Origin: JALHNI01 sp044226365
Lineage (GTDB): Bacteria > Acidobacteriota > Terriglobia > Bryobacterales > Bryobacteraceae
Length of the DNA stretch: 64,000 nt
Direction of reading: 5' to 3'
Assembly (NCBI GenBank): GCA_044226365.1
Contig: JBGAHE010000018.1
Coordinates: 1-64,000, forward strand
Part shown: one piece after another, positions 50,644 to 57,831 of the stretch
Numbering within the stretch: position 1 is the stretch's first letter
Layout: the number at the start of each line of letters is the position of its first letter
The notes under the pieces: model-generated
What the model was told of the DNA's origin: nothing
Seen by the model: the letters and a program-made list of their open reading frames with translations, nothing else
The model's database searches: none
Made by a program: the position numbers and the translations under genes

Positions 50644-52449
50644 TTAGTCGTCCTGGCCGACCTTGAGCACCGCCAGGAACGCTTCCTGCGGAATCTCCAC
50701 GCGGCCCACTCGCTTCATGCGCCGCTTGCCCTCTTTTTGCTTCTCCAGCAGCTTACGCTTACGCGAGATGTCGCCACCGTAGCACTTGGCCAGCACGTTC
50801 TTGCTCCGCGCCGAAATCGTCTCTCGCGCAATGATCTTCGCGCCGATCGCCGCCTGCAGCGCCACTTCGAACATCTGTCGGGGAATCAGTTTTCGCAGAC
50901 TGCCAATCAGCGCCTTACCGCGCTCGTGCGCGTATTCGCGATGGACAATGATAGAAAGCGCGTCAACCGGCTCGCTCGCCACCAGCACATCCAGCTTCAC
51001 CATCGGCGACGTGCGGAACCCGGCCAACTGGTAATCCAGCGACGCATAACCGCGAGAACAGCTCTTCAACCGGTCGTAGAAGTCGAGCACCACTTCGCAC
51101 AGCGGCATCTCGTACATCAACAGCACCCGGCCGCCGCCGATGTGCTCGAACTTCTTCTGAATGCCGCGCTTCTCTTCCAGCAGCCCCAGAATGTCGCCGA
51201 TATACTCTTCGCGCGTGATCACCGTCGCGTCGATAATCGGCTCTTCCACCTTGTCGATCAACGTCGCATCCGGCCACCGCGACGGATTCTCCACCTGGAT
51301 CACCTCGCCGTTGGTGAGCGTCACTTTGTAGCTCACGCTTGGCGCCGTCGTGATCAGGTCAATGTTGAACTCGCGCTCTAAGCGCTCCTGAATAATCTCC
51401 AGGTGCAGCAAGCCCAGGAAGCCGCAGCGAAAGCCGAAGCCCAGCGCAATCGAGCTTTCCGGCTCGAAGTTGAACGCCGAGTCATTCAGCCGCAGCTTCT
51501 CGAGCGCGTCGCGCAGAATGTTGTGCTCGTGCGATTCCACCGAATACAAGCCCGCAAACACCATCGGCTTGATTTCCTGGAAGCCCGGCAGCGGCTCGGT
51601 CGCCGGATTCGCCGCATCCGTGATCGTGTCGCCGATCTTCGCGTCGGTCACCGTCTTGATGTTGGCGTGGACAAAGCCCGCTTCGCCCGCCGACAGTTCC
51701 TGGCAAGGCACCGGCTTGGGCGATTGAAAGCCCAGCCCTTCCACTTCATGCACCGTCCCGTTGGCCATCAGCTTGATCTTCTGGCCCATGCGGATCTTGC
51801 CGTCCACGATCCTCATCAGGATGATCACGCCGCGGTAAGGGTCGAACCAGGAGTCAAACACCAGCGCGCGCAAAGGCGCTTCCGGATCGCCCTTGGGCGG
51901 CGGAATCTTCTCTACCACCGCCTCCAGGATGTCCTGAATGCCAATGCCGTTCTTCGCGCTCGCCAGCACCGCTTCGGACGCATCGATGCCGATGATTTGC
52001 TCGATCTGGTCCTTGATCCGGTCCGGATCCGCCGACGGCAGATCGATCTTATTGATCACCGGCAGCAGTTCCAGGTTGTGATGAATCGCCAGATACGTGT
52101 TCGCCAGCGTCTGCGCTTCCACGCCCTGGGACGCGTCCACCACCAGCAGCGCGCCTTCGCACGCCTGCAGGCTGCGCGACACCTCATAGGTGAAGTCCAC
52201 GTGCCCCGGCGTGTCGATCAGGTTCAACTGATACATCTCGCCGTTCTTGGCCCGGTAATCCAAACGTACCGCGTGCGCCTTGATGGTGATGCCGCGCTCG
52301 CGTTCCAAGTCCATGGAATCAAGCACTTGCGCCATCATTTCGCGTTCCGAAAGCGCGTTGGTCGCCTCAAGTAACCGGTCGGCAAGCGTACTCTTACCGT
52401 GGTCGATATGGGCAATGATCGAAAAGTTACGGATGTGGGAAGGCTTCAT
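50644..52449 (-). CDS. lepA: translation elongation factor 4 (LepA)
   Basis: 601 residues, the usual length. The GTPase domain has 'IAHIDHGKSTLADRLLEAT' (G1), 'GITIKAHAVRLDY' (G2), 'DTPGHVDFTYE' (G3) and 'NKIDLPSADP' (G4). Domain II, EF-G-like domains III and V, and the LepA-specific C-terminal domain ('RKRKLLEKQKEGKRRMKRVGRVEIPQEAF' in pieces) follow. It acts on ribosomes in initiation or back-translocation. It lies just downstream of the tRNA gene with no Shine-Dalgarno. GATACT lies about 19 nt before the ATG and may be a -10. Confidence 0.96.
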   Translation of the reverse strand: MKPSHIRNFSIIAHIDHGKSTLADRLLEATNALSEREMMAQVLDSMDLERERGITIKAHAVRLDYRAKNGEMYQLNLIDTPGHVDFTYEVSRSLQACEGALLVVDASQGVEAQTLANTYLAIHHNLELLPVINKIDLPSADPDRIKDQIEQIIGIDASEAVLASAKNGIGIQDILEAVVEKIPPPKGDPEAPLRALVFDSWFDPYRGVIILMRIVDGKIRMGQKIKLMANGTVHEVEGLGFQSPKPVPCQELSAGEAGFVHANIKTVTDAKIGDTITDAANPATEPLPGFQEIKPMVFAGLYSVESHEHNILRDALEKLRLNDSAFNFEPESSIALGFGFRCGFLGLLHLEIIQERLEREFNIDLITTAPSVSYKVTLTNGEVIQVENPSRWPDATLIDKVEEPIIDATVITREEYIGDILGLLEEKRGIQKKFEHIGGGRVLLMYEMPLCEVVLDFYDRLKSCSRGYASLDYQLAGFRTSPMVKLDVLVASEPVDALSIIVHREYAHERGKALIGSLRKLIPRQMFEVALQAAIGAKIIARETISARSKNVLAKCYGGDISRKRKLLEKQKEGKRRMKRVGRVEIPQEAFLAVLKVGQDD

Positions 52450-52487
52450 CGAAGAGGAGGCTTACCCAAGTATCCCATGGCGGGATG

Positions 52488-52564
52488 TGGTGCCGGCGGA
52501 AGGACTCGAACCTTCGACCTGCGGCTTATGAGACCGCCGCTCTAACCAGCTGAGCTACGCCGGC
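52488..52564 (-). tRNA. tRNA-Met (anticodon CAT)
   Basis: The complete cloverleaf is on the minus strand: acceptor GCCGGCG/CGCCGGC, D-arm GCTC/GAGC with loop AGCTGGTTA, anticodon stem GCGGT/GCCGC with loop CTCATAA (anticodon at 52528-52530), and a T-arm with TTCGAGTC. CCA is encoded. CAT is also the anticodon of the lysidine-modified tRNA-Ile2, so elongator Met is the likelier but not certain identity. Confidence 0.93.
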
Positions 52565-52623
52565 AAGGGCGTCAGGAGGCCCCGAGCGGGGCCAGTTCTT
52601 AGGTTAGGATTTGGGCGGTGGCG

Positions 52624-52650
52624 TTGTCAAATGCCACCCCGTGCCAAAAT
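52624..52650 (+). promoter_or_regulatory. candidate leaderless promoter of the nitrilase-family gene
   Basis: TTGTCA (52624-52629) and CAAAAT (52645-52650), 15 nt apart, are followed by 6 nt and the ATG at 52657. No Shine-Dalgarno is present. The spacer is short, but the -35 is good and the -10-to-ATG distance equals that of other leaderless-type genes here. Confidence 0.4.
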
Positions 52651-52656
52651 CGGCAC

Positions 52657-53439
52657 ATGACCGTTCGCGTGGCCCTCGCTAACCTGCCCTTCCCCGCCTC
52701 GCCCGCCGACTCCGTCGAGCAAGCCACCCGCGCCATCCGCGCCGCCGCTGACCAACAGGCTCTGCTCGTCTGTTTCCCTGAGTGCTATGTCCCCGGCTAT
52801 CGCCTTCCCGGCAAAGCCGTCCCGCCACCCGACGCCGCCTTCCTTGATCAGGCCTTCGCGCAAGTGGCCCAAGCCGCGCGCGAAGCCTCCGTGGGCGTCA
52901 TCCTTGGCTCCGAACGGGTCACCGAAACAGGCCTCGTGATCACCGCCCTCGTCATCGCGCCCGACGGCACGCCGCTCGGCGTTCAGGACAAAGTCCAACT
53001 CGACCCGTCCGAGGAAGCCACCTATACCGCGGGCAACGGCCGCCGCGTCTTCCAAATCGGCCCGCTCACCTTCGGCATCGCCATCTGCCACGAAGGCTGG
53101 CGCTATCCTGAAACCGTCCGCTGGGCCGCGCGCCACGGCGCCCAAGTCGTCTTCCATCCGCAGTTCCACGCCGCCGAACCGGGCAGCTACCAACCCACCA
53201 CCTACGCCGACCCCGCCAACTCCTTTCACGAAAAAGCCGTCCTCTGCCGCGCCGCCGAAAACTCCTGCTATTTCGCCACCGTCAACTACGCCAGCCCCGG
53301 CTCGCCCACCACTTCCGCCATCGCCGGACCCGACGGCCAGTTGCTCGCCTACCAGCCCTATGGCCAACCCGGCCTGCTCGTCGCCGACCTCGACCTGACC
53401 CTCGCCACCGGCCTCCTCGCCTCGCGTCTCAAATCTTGA
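52657..53439 (+). CDS. carbon-nitrogen hydrolase (nitrilase superfamily)
   Basis: 260 residues from the ATG at 52657; the frame opens at 52618 but that part overlaps the promoter. The catalytic triad is complete: Glu in 'LLVCFPECYVPGYRL', Lys in 'GVQDKVQLDPSEEATY' and Cys in 'FGIAICHEGWRYPE'. Members hydrolyse amides or nitriles in the cytoplasm; the substrate cannot be told from sequence. It stands alone upstream of kdp. The final codons overlap the presumed KdpE site. Confidence 0.92.
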   Translation: MTVRVALANLPFPASPADSVEQATRAIRAAADQQALLVCFPECYVPGYRLPGKAVPPPDAAFLDQAFAQVAQAAREASVGVILGSERVTETGLVITALVIAPDGTPLGVQDKVQLDPSEEATYTAGNGRRVFQIGPLTFGIAICHEGWRYPETVRWAARHGAQVVFHPQFHAAEPGSYQPTTYADPANSFHEKAVLCRAAENSCYFATVNYASPGSPTTSAIAGPDGQLLAYQPYGQPGLLVADLDLTLATGLLASRLKS

Positions 53440-53460
53440 TACTTCCTTTACACCCCGCCC
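53436..53460 (+). promoter_or_regulatory. KdpE binding site upstream of kdp
   Basis: Two half-sites, TTGATACTTCC (from 53436) and TTTACACCCCGCCC (53447-53460), run together. From memory, the E. coli kdpFABC operator reads TTTATACTTTT followed by TTTACACCCCGCCC; aligned, 22 of 25 positions agree. The match lies directly before the kdp genes, and KdpD/KdpE are encoded in the same cluster. The E. coli comparison is recalled and not looked up. Confidence 0.75.
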
Positions 53461-53476
53461 CCGTCTCTTAGCGCGG

Positions 53477-53485
53477 CCTTTACAC
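53477..53485 (+). promoter_or_regulatory. second CCTTTACAC copy before kdp
   Basis: An exact copy of CCTTTACAC found at 53445-53453 recurs 32 bp (three helical turns) downstream on the same face, 22 bp before the first kdp start. It may be a second KdpE half-site or overlap the -35 region. TTAAC follows at 53494-53498 as a poor -10. Confidence 0.4.
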
Positions 53486-53506
53486 GCTTCTCCTTAACGT
53501 GGAGGC

Positions 53507-53590
53507 ATGGATGTTCTCTACCTTGCCTTGGGCGCGGCGCTCTTCCTGATCACCGCGCATTGCATCCGCCTGGCGGGGAGGCGGCCATGA
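53507..53590 (+). CDS. 27-residue membrane peptide at the head of the kdp operon
   Basis: Translation gives 'MDVLYLALGAALFLITAHCIR' minus one residue, then 'LAGRRP': one membrane helix with a basic C-terminal end. GGAGG precedes the ATG by only 1 nt, an odd spacing. Its stop overlaps the kdpF start by ATGA, so it is translationally coupled to kdpF. I recall similar short peptides starting M-D-x-L-x-L-x-L ahead of kdpF in other bacteria, with no assigned function; that recollection is unverified. Confidence 0.6.
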   Translation: MDVLYLALGAALFLITAHCIRLAGRRP

Positions 53591-53676
53591 ATCCGCTCTA
53601 CCTCGCCGCCGGCGTCATCGCCTTCCTGCTGTTGATCTATCTGTTCGCAGCCTTGCTGCTGCCGGAGAAATTCTAA
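53587..53676 (+). CDS. kdpF: K+-transporting ATPase subunit KdpF
   Basis: 29 residues, a single membrane helix ending 'LFAALLLPEKF', which matches the KdpF signature (Tyr-Leu ... Pro-Glu-Lys/Arg-Phe). KdpF stabilises the KdpABC complex. The start overlaps the preceding peptide (ATGA) and the stop overlaps kdpA (TAATG). Confidence 0.92.
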   Translation: MNPLYLAAGVIAFLLLIYLFAALLLPEKF

Positions 53677-55274
53677 TGGAGATCGCGCTCTTCCTCATCG
53701 TTCTGCTGCTCGCTGTCAAACCCCTGGGGCACTACATGGCCCTCGTGCTCGACGGCGAGCGCACCACACGCGTCGAAACGTTCCTGTACCGCCTGGCCGG
53801 CATCAACCCCGCCGCGCCCATGCCCTGGACGCAATACGCCTTGGCCTTCCTGCTGTTTAACGCCTTGGGCACGCTCGCCGTCTACGCCGTCCTGCGGCTG
53901 CAGGCGATGCTGCCGCTCAACCCGCAGCACTTCGCGGCCGTTGAGCCGCACACCGCCTTCAACATCGCCATCAGCTTCGCCACCAACACCAACTGGCAGA
54001 ACTACGGCGGCGAAACCACGCTGAGCTACTTCTCGCAGATGATCGCCCTCACCGTGCAGAACTTCGTCTCTGCCGCTTCCGGACTCGCCGTGCTCGCCGC
54101 GCTCGCCCGCAGTCTGGCGCGTCGCAACTCAGACTCCATCGGCAACTTCTGGGCGGACCTCGTCCGCGGCACCCTCTACATCCTCCTGCCCCTCTCGCTC
54201 ATCCTCGCTCTCGCGCTGGTGGGCCAAGGCGTCATCCAAAACTTCTCTTCCTACGTGCCCGTCGATGGCTCACAGCAAGTGCTGCCCATGGGCCCCGCCG
54301 CCTCGCAAGTGGCCATCAAGCAACTGGGCACCAATGGCGGCGGCTTCTTCAACGTCAACTCGGCTCATCCCTTCGAGAACCCCACGCCCTTCTCGAACTT
54401 CCTTCAGGTGCTGTCGATCCTTCTGATCCCGGCTGCGCTCTGCTACACCTTCGGCCACATGGTGCGCGACAAGCGGCAGGGCTGGGCGTTGCTCGCGGCC
54501 ATGCTGCTGATCTTCGTGCCGCTGCTGCTCCTGGACGTGCAGGCCGAGCACGGCAACCTGGAAGGCAAAGAGGTCCGCTTCGGCACCGCCAACTCGGCGC
54601 TCTGGGCGGTGGCGACCACGGCGGCGTCAAATGGCTCGGTGAACGCCATGCACGATTCGTTCACGGCCATCGGCGGCTTAATCCCGATGTTCATGATGCA
54701 ACTCGGCGAAGTCGTCTTCGGTGGCATCGGTTCCGGCCTTTATGGCATGGTGCTCTTCGCGCTGGTGGCAGTCTTCATCGCCGGCCTGATGGTGGGCCGC
54801 ACGCCCGAATATCTGGGCAAAAAGATCGAAGCCTTCGAGATGAAGATGACGTCGATCGCCATCCTCGTGCCTCCGGTGTGCGTGCTGCTGGGCGCCGCCA
54901 TCGCCGTCGTCACGCCGATGGGCTTGAGCGGCCTGCAGGATCGCGGCCCGCATGGCTTTAGCGAGATCCTGTACGCCTTCACCTCCATGGGCAACAACAA
55001 CGGCAGCGCGTTCGCCGGCTATGGCGCCAACAACCCGCTGGTGAACATCACCGGCGGCATCGCCATGTTCCTTTCGCGTTACTGGATCGCGTGGCCGGTG
55101 CTGGCCATTGCCGGGTCGCTCGCCAAAAAGAAGATCGTGCCCACGGGCCCGGGCACCTTACCCACTCATACCCCGCTGTTTGTTGGCCTGCTGGTGGGCG
55201 CGGTGCTGCTGGTCGGGGCGCTCGCCTTCATTCCGGCGCTCGCCCTCGGCCCGATCGTGGAGGCTTTGCAATGA
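53676..55274 (+). CDS. kdpA: K+-transporting ATPase subunit KdpA
   Basis: 532 residues, ten or so membrane helices. KdpA is the K+ channel-like subunit of the high-affinity pump, related to the KtrB/TrkH superfamily. Selectivity-filter repeats are visible: 'NIAISFATNTNWQNYGGE', 'LGTNGGGFFNVNSAHPFENP', 'IGSGLYGMVLFALVAVFIAGLMVGRTPEYLGKKIE' (part) and 'TSMGNNNGSAFAGYGANN'. It is a little shorter than E. coli KdpA (557). It overlaps kdpF by 1 nt and kdpB by 4 nt. Confidence 0.96.
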   Translation: MEIALFLIVLLLAVKPLGHYMALVLDGERTTRVETFLYRLAGINPAAPMPWTQYALAFLLFNALGTLAVYAVLRLQAMLPLNPQHFAAVEPHTAFNIAISFATNTNWQNYGGETTLSYFSQMIALTVQNFVSAASGLAVLAALARSLARRNSDSIGNFWADLVRGTLYILLPLSLILALALVGQGVIQNFSSYVPVDGSQQVLPMGPAASQVAIKQLGTNGGGFFNVNSAHPFENPTPFSNFLQVLSILLIPAALCYTFGHMVRDKRQGWALLAAMLLIFVPLLLLDVQAEHGNLEGKEVRFGTANSALWAVATTAASNGSVNAMHDSFTAIGGLIPMFMMQLGEVVFGGIGSGLYGMVLFALVAVFIAGLMVGRTPEYLGKKIEAFEMKMTSIAILVPPVCVLLGAAIAVVTPMGLSGLQDRGPHGFSEILYAFTSMGNNNGSAFAGYGANNPLVNITGGIAMFLSRYWIAWPVLAIAGSLAKKKIVPTGPGTLPTHTPLFVGLLVGAVLLVGALAFIPALALGPIVEALQ

Positions 55275-57289
55275 ACCGTCAACTCATCATCCGGACCGCG
55301 CTCGTCGAGGCGTTCCGCAAGCTTGACCCTCGTCATCAATTTAAGAACCCCGTGATGTTCGTGGTGCTGGTGGGCAGCGTGCTCACCACCATTCTCGCCA
55401 TCGTCTCGCCGGCCGAGCGTGGCTTTAACCTCGCCATCAGCGCCTGGCTGTGGTTCACCGTCCTGTTCGGCAACTTCGCCGAAGCCATGGCGGAAGGCCG
55501 GGGCAAAGCGCAAGCGGACTCGCTCCGGAAAAGCCGTCGCGACGTCAACGCCAAGAAGCTCGACGAGCCGCGCTACGGCGCCAACCATACGCTGGTGCCC
55601 GGCGCCCAGTTGCACAAAGGCGACGTCCTGCTGGTGGAAGCCGGTGAGTTCATCGCCATGGATGGCGAAGTGATCGAAGGCGCCGCGTCCGTGGACGAAA
55701 GCGCCATCACCGGTGAAAGCGCCCCCGTCATTCGCGAAAGCGGTGGCGACCGTTCCAGTGTCACCGGCGGCACGCGCGTCCTTTCCGATTGGCTCGTCGT
55801 GCGCGTCACCGCCGAAGCCGGCGAGAGCTTCCTCGAACGCATGATCGCCATGGTGGAGGGCGCCAAGCGCCAAAAGACGCCCAACGAGATCGCGCTCAAC
55901 ATTCTGCTCGCCGCGCTCACCATCGTCTTCCTGATGGCCACCGCCACCTTGCTACCGTTCTCGATCTTCGCCGTGAACGAAGCCGGCCACGGCCTGCCAG
56001 TCACCGTGCCCGTGCTGGTGGCGCTGCTGGTGTGCCTGATCCCCACCACGATTGGCGCCCTGATATCGGCCATCGGCATCGCCGGCATGGACCGCATGCT
56101 GCAAGCCAACGTCCTGGCGATGTCTGGCCGCGCCGTCGAAGCCGCGGGCGACGTCGACGTCCTGCTGCTGGATAAGACGGGCACCATCACGCTCGGCAAC
56201 CGCCAGGCCACCGCCTTTCTGCCGGCCGAGGGCGTCACCGAGGCGCAACTCGCCGATGCGGCGCAACTGGCTTCACTCGCCGACGAGACGCCCGAAGGCC
56301 GCAGCGTCGTCGTGCTGGCCAAAGAGCGCTTCGACATCCGCGAGCGCGATATCCACGCGCTGGGCGCGCACTTCGTTCCCTTCACGGCGCGCACGCGCAT
56401 GAGCGGCGTCGATCTCGACGGCCGGCAGATCCGCAAAGGCGCCGCCGATGCCATTGCCACCCATGTCGGCGGCACCTTGCCGCAGTCAGTGCGGCAAACC
56501 GTCGAAAGCATTGCCCGCCAGGGCGGCACGCCGCTGGCGGTGGCCGACGGGCAGCGCGTCCTGGGCGTGATTCATCTCAAGGACATCGTCAAAGGCGGCA
56601 TCAAAGAGCGCTTTGCCGAACTGCGCCGCTCCGGCATCAAGACCATCATGGTGACGGGCGACAACCCGCTCACGGCCGCGGCGATCGCGGCCGAAGCCGG
56701 CGTCGACGACTATCTGGCGGAAGCGACGCCCGAACGCAAGCTGCAGTTGATCCGCGAGCGCCAAAGCGAAGGACGCCTGGTAGCGATGACCGGCGACGGC
56801 ACCAACGACGCGCCCGCGCTCGCTCAGGCCGATGTCGCGGTGGCGATGAATACCGGCACCCAGGCCGCCAAAGAGGCCGGCAACATGGTGGACCTGGACT
56901 CCAATCCTACGAAGCTGATTGAGATCGTGCAAATCGGTAAGCAGATGCTGATGACGCGCGGCGCGCTCACCACCTTCTCCACGGCCAACGACGTCGCCAA
57001 GTATTTCGCGATCATCCCGGCGGCTTTCGCGACAACGTATCCGCAACTGGGGGCGCTCAACGTGATGCACCTCTCGTCGCCGCAAAGCGCCATTCTCTCG
57101 GCGGTGATCTTCAACGCCCTGATCATCGTGGCGCTGATTCCGCTCGCGCTGCGCGGCATTCAATACCGGCCGGTATCCGCCGCCGAACTGCTGCGGCGGC
57201 ACATTCTGATCTACGGCGTGGGCGGCGTGATCCTGCCGTTCATCGGGATCAAAGCGATCGATCTGATCCTGACAGGAGTTGGTCTATGA
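55271..57289 (+). CDS. kdpB: K+-transporting ATPase ATP-binding subunit KdpB
   Basis: 672 residues from the ATG at 55271 overlapping the kdpA stop; the frame opens at 55091, inside kdpA, and that start is rejected. It is a P-type ATPase: 'TGESAPV' actuator loop, phosphorylation motif 'LLLDKTGTITLGNRQA', nucleotide-binding 'FTARTRMSGVDL' and 'RKGAADAI', and hinge 'MTGDGTNDAPALAQADVAVAM'. It hydrolyses ATP to drive K+ uptake through KdpA. The membrane-buried Asp/Lys pair typical of KdpB is in the later helices ('SPQSAILSAVIFNALIIVALIPLAL' region). Confidence 0.96.
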   Translation: MNRQLIIRTALVEAFRKLDPRHQFKNPVMFVVLVGSVLTTILAIVSPAERGFNLAISAWLWFTVLFGNFAEAMAEGRGKAQADSLRKSRRDVNAKKLDEPRYGANHTLVPGAQLHKGDVLLVEAGEFIAMDGEVIEGAASVDESAITGESAPVIRESGGDRSSVTGGTRVLSDWLVVRVTAEAGESFLERMIAMVEGAKRQKTPNEIALNILLAALTIVFLMATATLLPFSIFAVNEAGHGLPVTVPVLVALLVCLIPTTIGALISAIGIAGMDRMLQANVLAMSGRAVEAAGDVDVLLLDKTGTITLGNRQATAFLPAEGVTEAQLADAAQLASLADETPEGRSVVVLAKERFDIRERDIHALGAHFVPFTARTRMSGVDLDGRQIRKGAADAIATHVGGTLPQSVRQTVESIARQGGTPLAVADGQRVLGVIHLKDIVKGGIKERFAELRRSGIKTIMVTGDNPLTAAAIAAEAGVDDYLAEATPERKLQLIRERQSEGRLVAMTGDGTNDAPALAQADVAVAMNTGTQAAKEAGNMVDLDSNPTKLIEIVQIGKQMLMTRGALTTFSTANDVAKYFAIIPAAFATTYPQLGALNVMHLSSPQSAILSAVIFNALIIVALIPLALRGIQYRPVSAAELLRRHILIYGVGGVILPFIGIKAIDLILTGVGL

Positions 57290-57831
57290 TGCGTGCTTCT
57301 CTTTCCTTCCTTCTGACGTTGACGGTGATCACCGGCCTCGTCTATCCGCTGGTGGTGACGGGCCTGGCGCAGGTGCTGTTTCCGCATCAGGCGCAAGGCA
57401 GCCTGATTGTGGACGCGGGCAAGGTGAAGGGCTCCGCGTTGATCGGGCGGAACTTCGAAGACCCGAAGTACTTCTGGCCGCGTTTGTCGGCCACGGGGCC
57501 CTTCCCCTATAACGCGGCGTCTTCTTCGGGCTCCAACTACGGGCCGCATCATCCGGACCTGAAAAAAGCCATGGACGGGCGGCGTGCCCTGTTGGGCAAC
57601 GCACCGATCGACCTGCTGACCTCGTCGGGCAGCGGTCTCGATCCGGACATCAGCCCGGAGGCCGCGCAATGGCAAACCGAGCGCGTGGCGAAGGCGCGCC
57701 GGTTGCCTCTCGCCGCCGTGCGGAAGTTAGTGGAGCAGCACACGCAAGGCCGCCAGTTCGGCCTGTTCGGTGAGCCGCGCGTGAACGTGCTTCTGCTCAA
57801 TCGCGCGCTGGACCATTACCCTGTTAACTGA
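57286..57831 (+). CDS. kdpC: K+-transporting ATPase subunit KdpC
   Basis: 181 residues. One N-terminal membrane helix ('SFLLTLTVITGLVYPLVVTGLAQVLF') is followed by the KdpC periplasmic domain: 'GSALIGRNFEDPKYFWPRLSATGPFPYNAASSSGSNYGP' (in pieces), 'SGLDPDISPEAAQWQTERVAKAR' and 'GEPRVNVLLLNRALD' at the end. It assists ATP binding and K+ delivery in the complex. It overlaps kdpB by ATGA and shares one base with kdpD. Confidence 0.95.
   Translation: MMRASLSFLLTLTVITGLVYPLVVTGLAQVLFPHQAQGSLIVDAGKVKGSALIGRNFEDPKYFWPRLSATGPFPYNAASSSGSNYGPHHPDLKKAMDGRRALLGNAPIDLLTSSGSGLDPDISPEAAQWQTERVAKARRLPLAAVRKLVEQHTQGRQFGLFGEPRVNVLLLNRALDHYPVN

Noticed and set aside
55091..55270. A longer KdpB starting inside kdpA.
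   Set aside because: The KdpB N-terminus begins at the ATG overlapping the kdpA stop (ATGA), as in other kdp operons.
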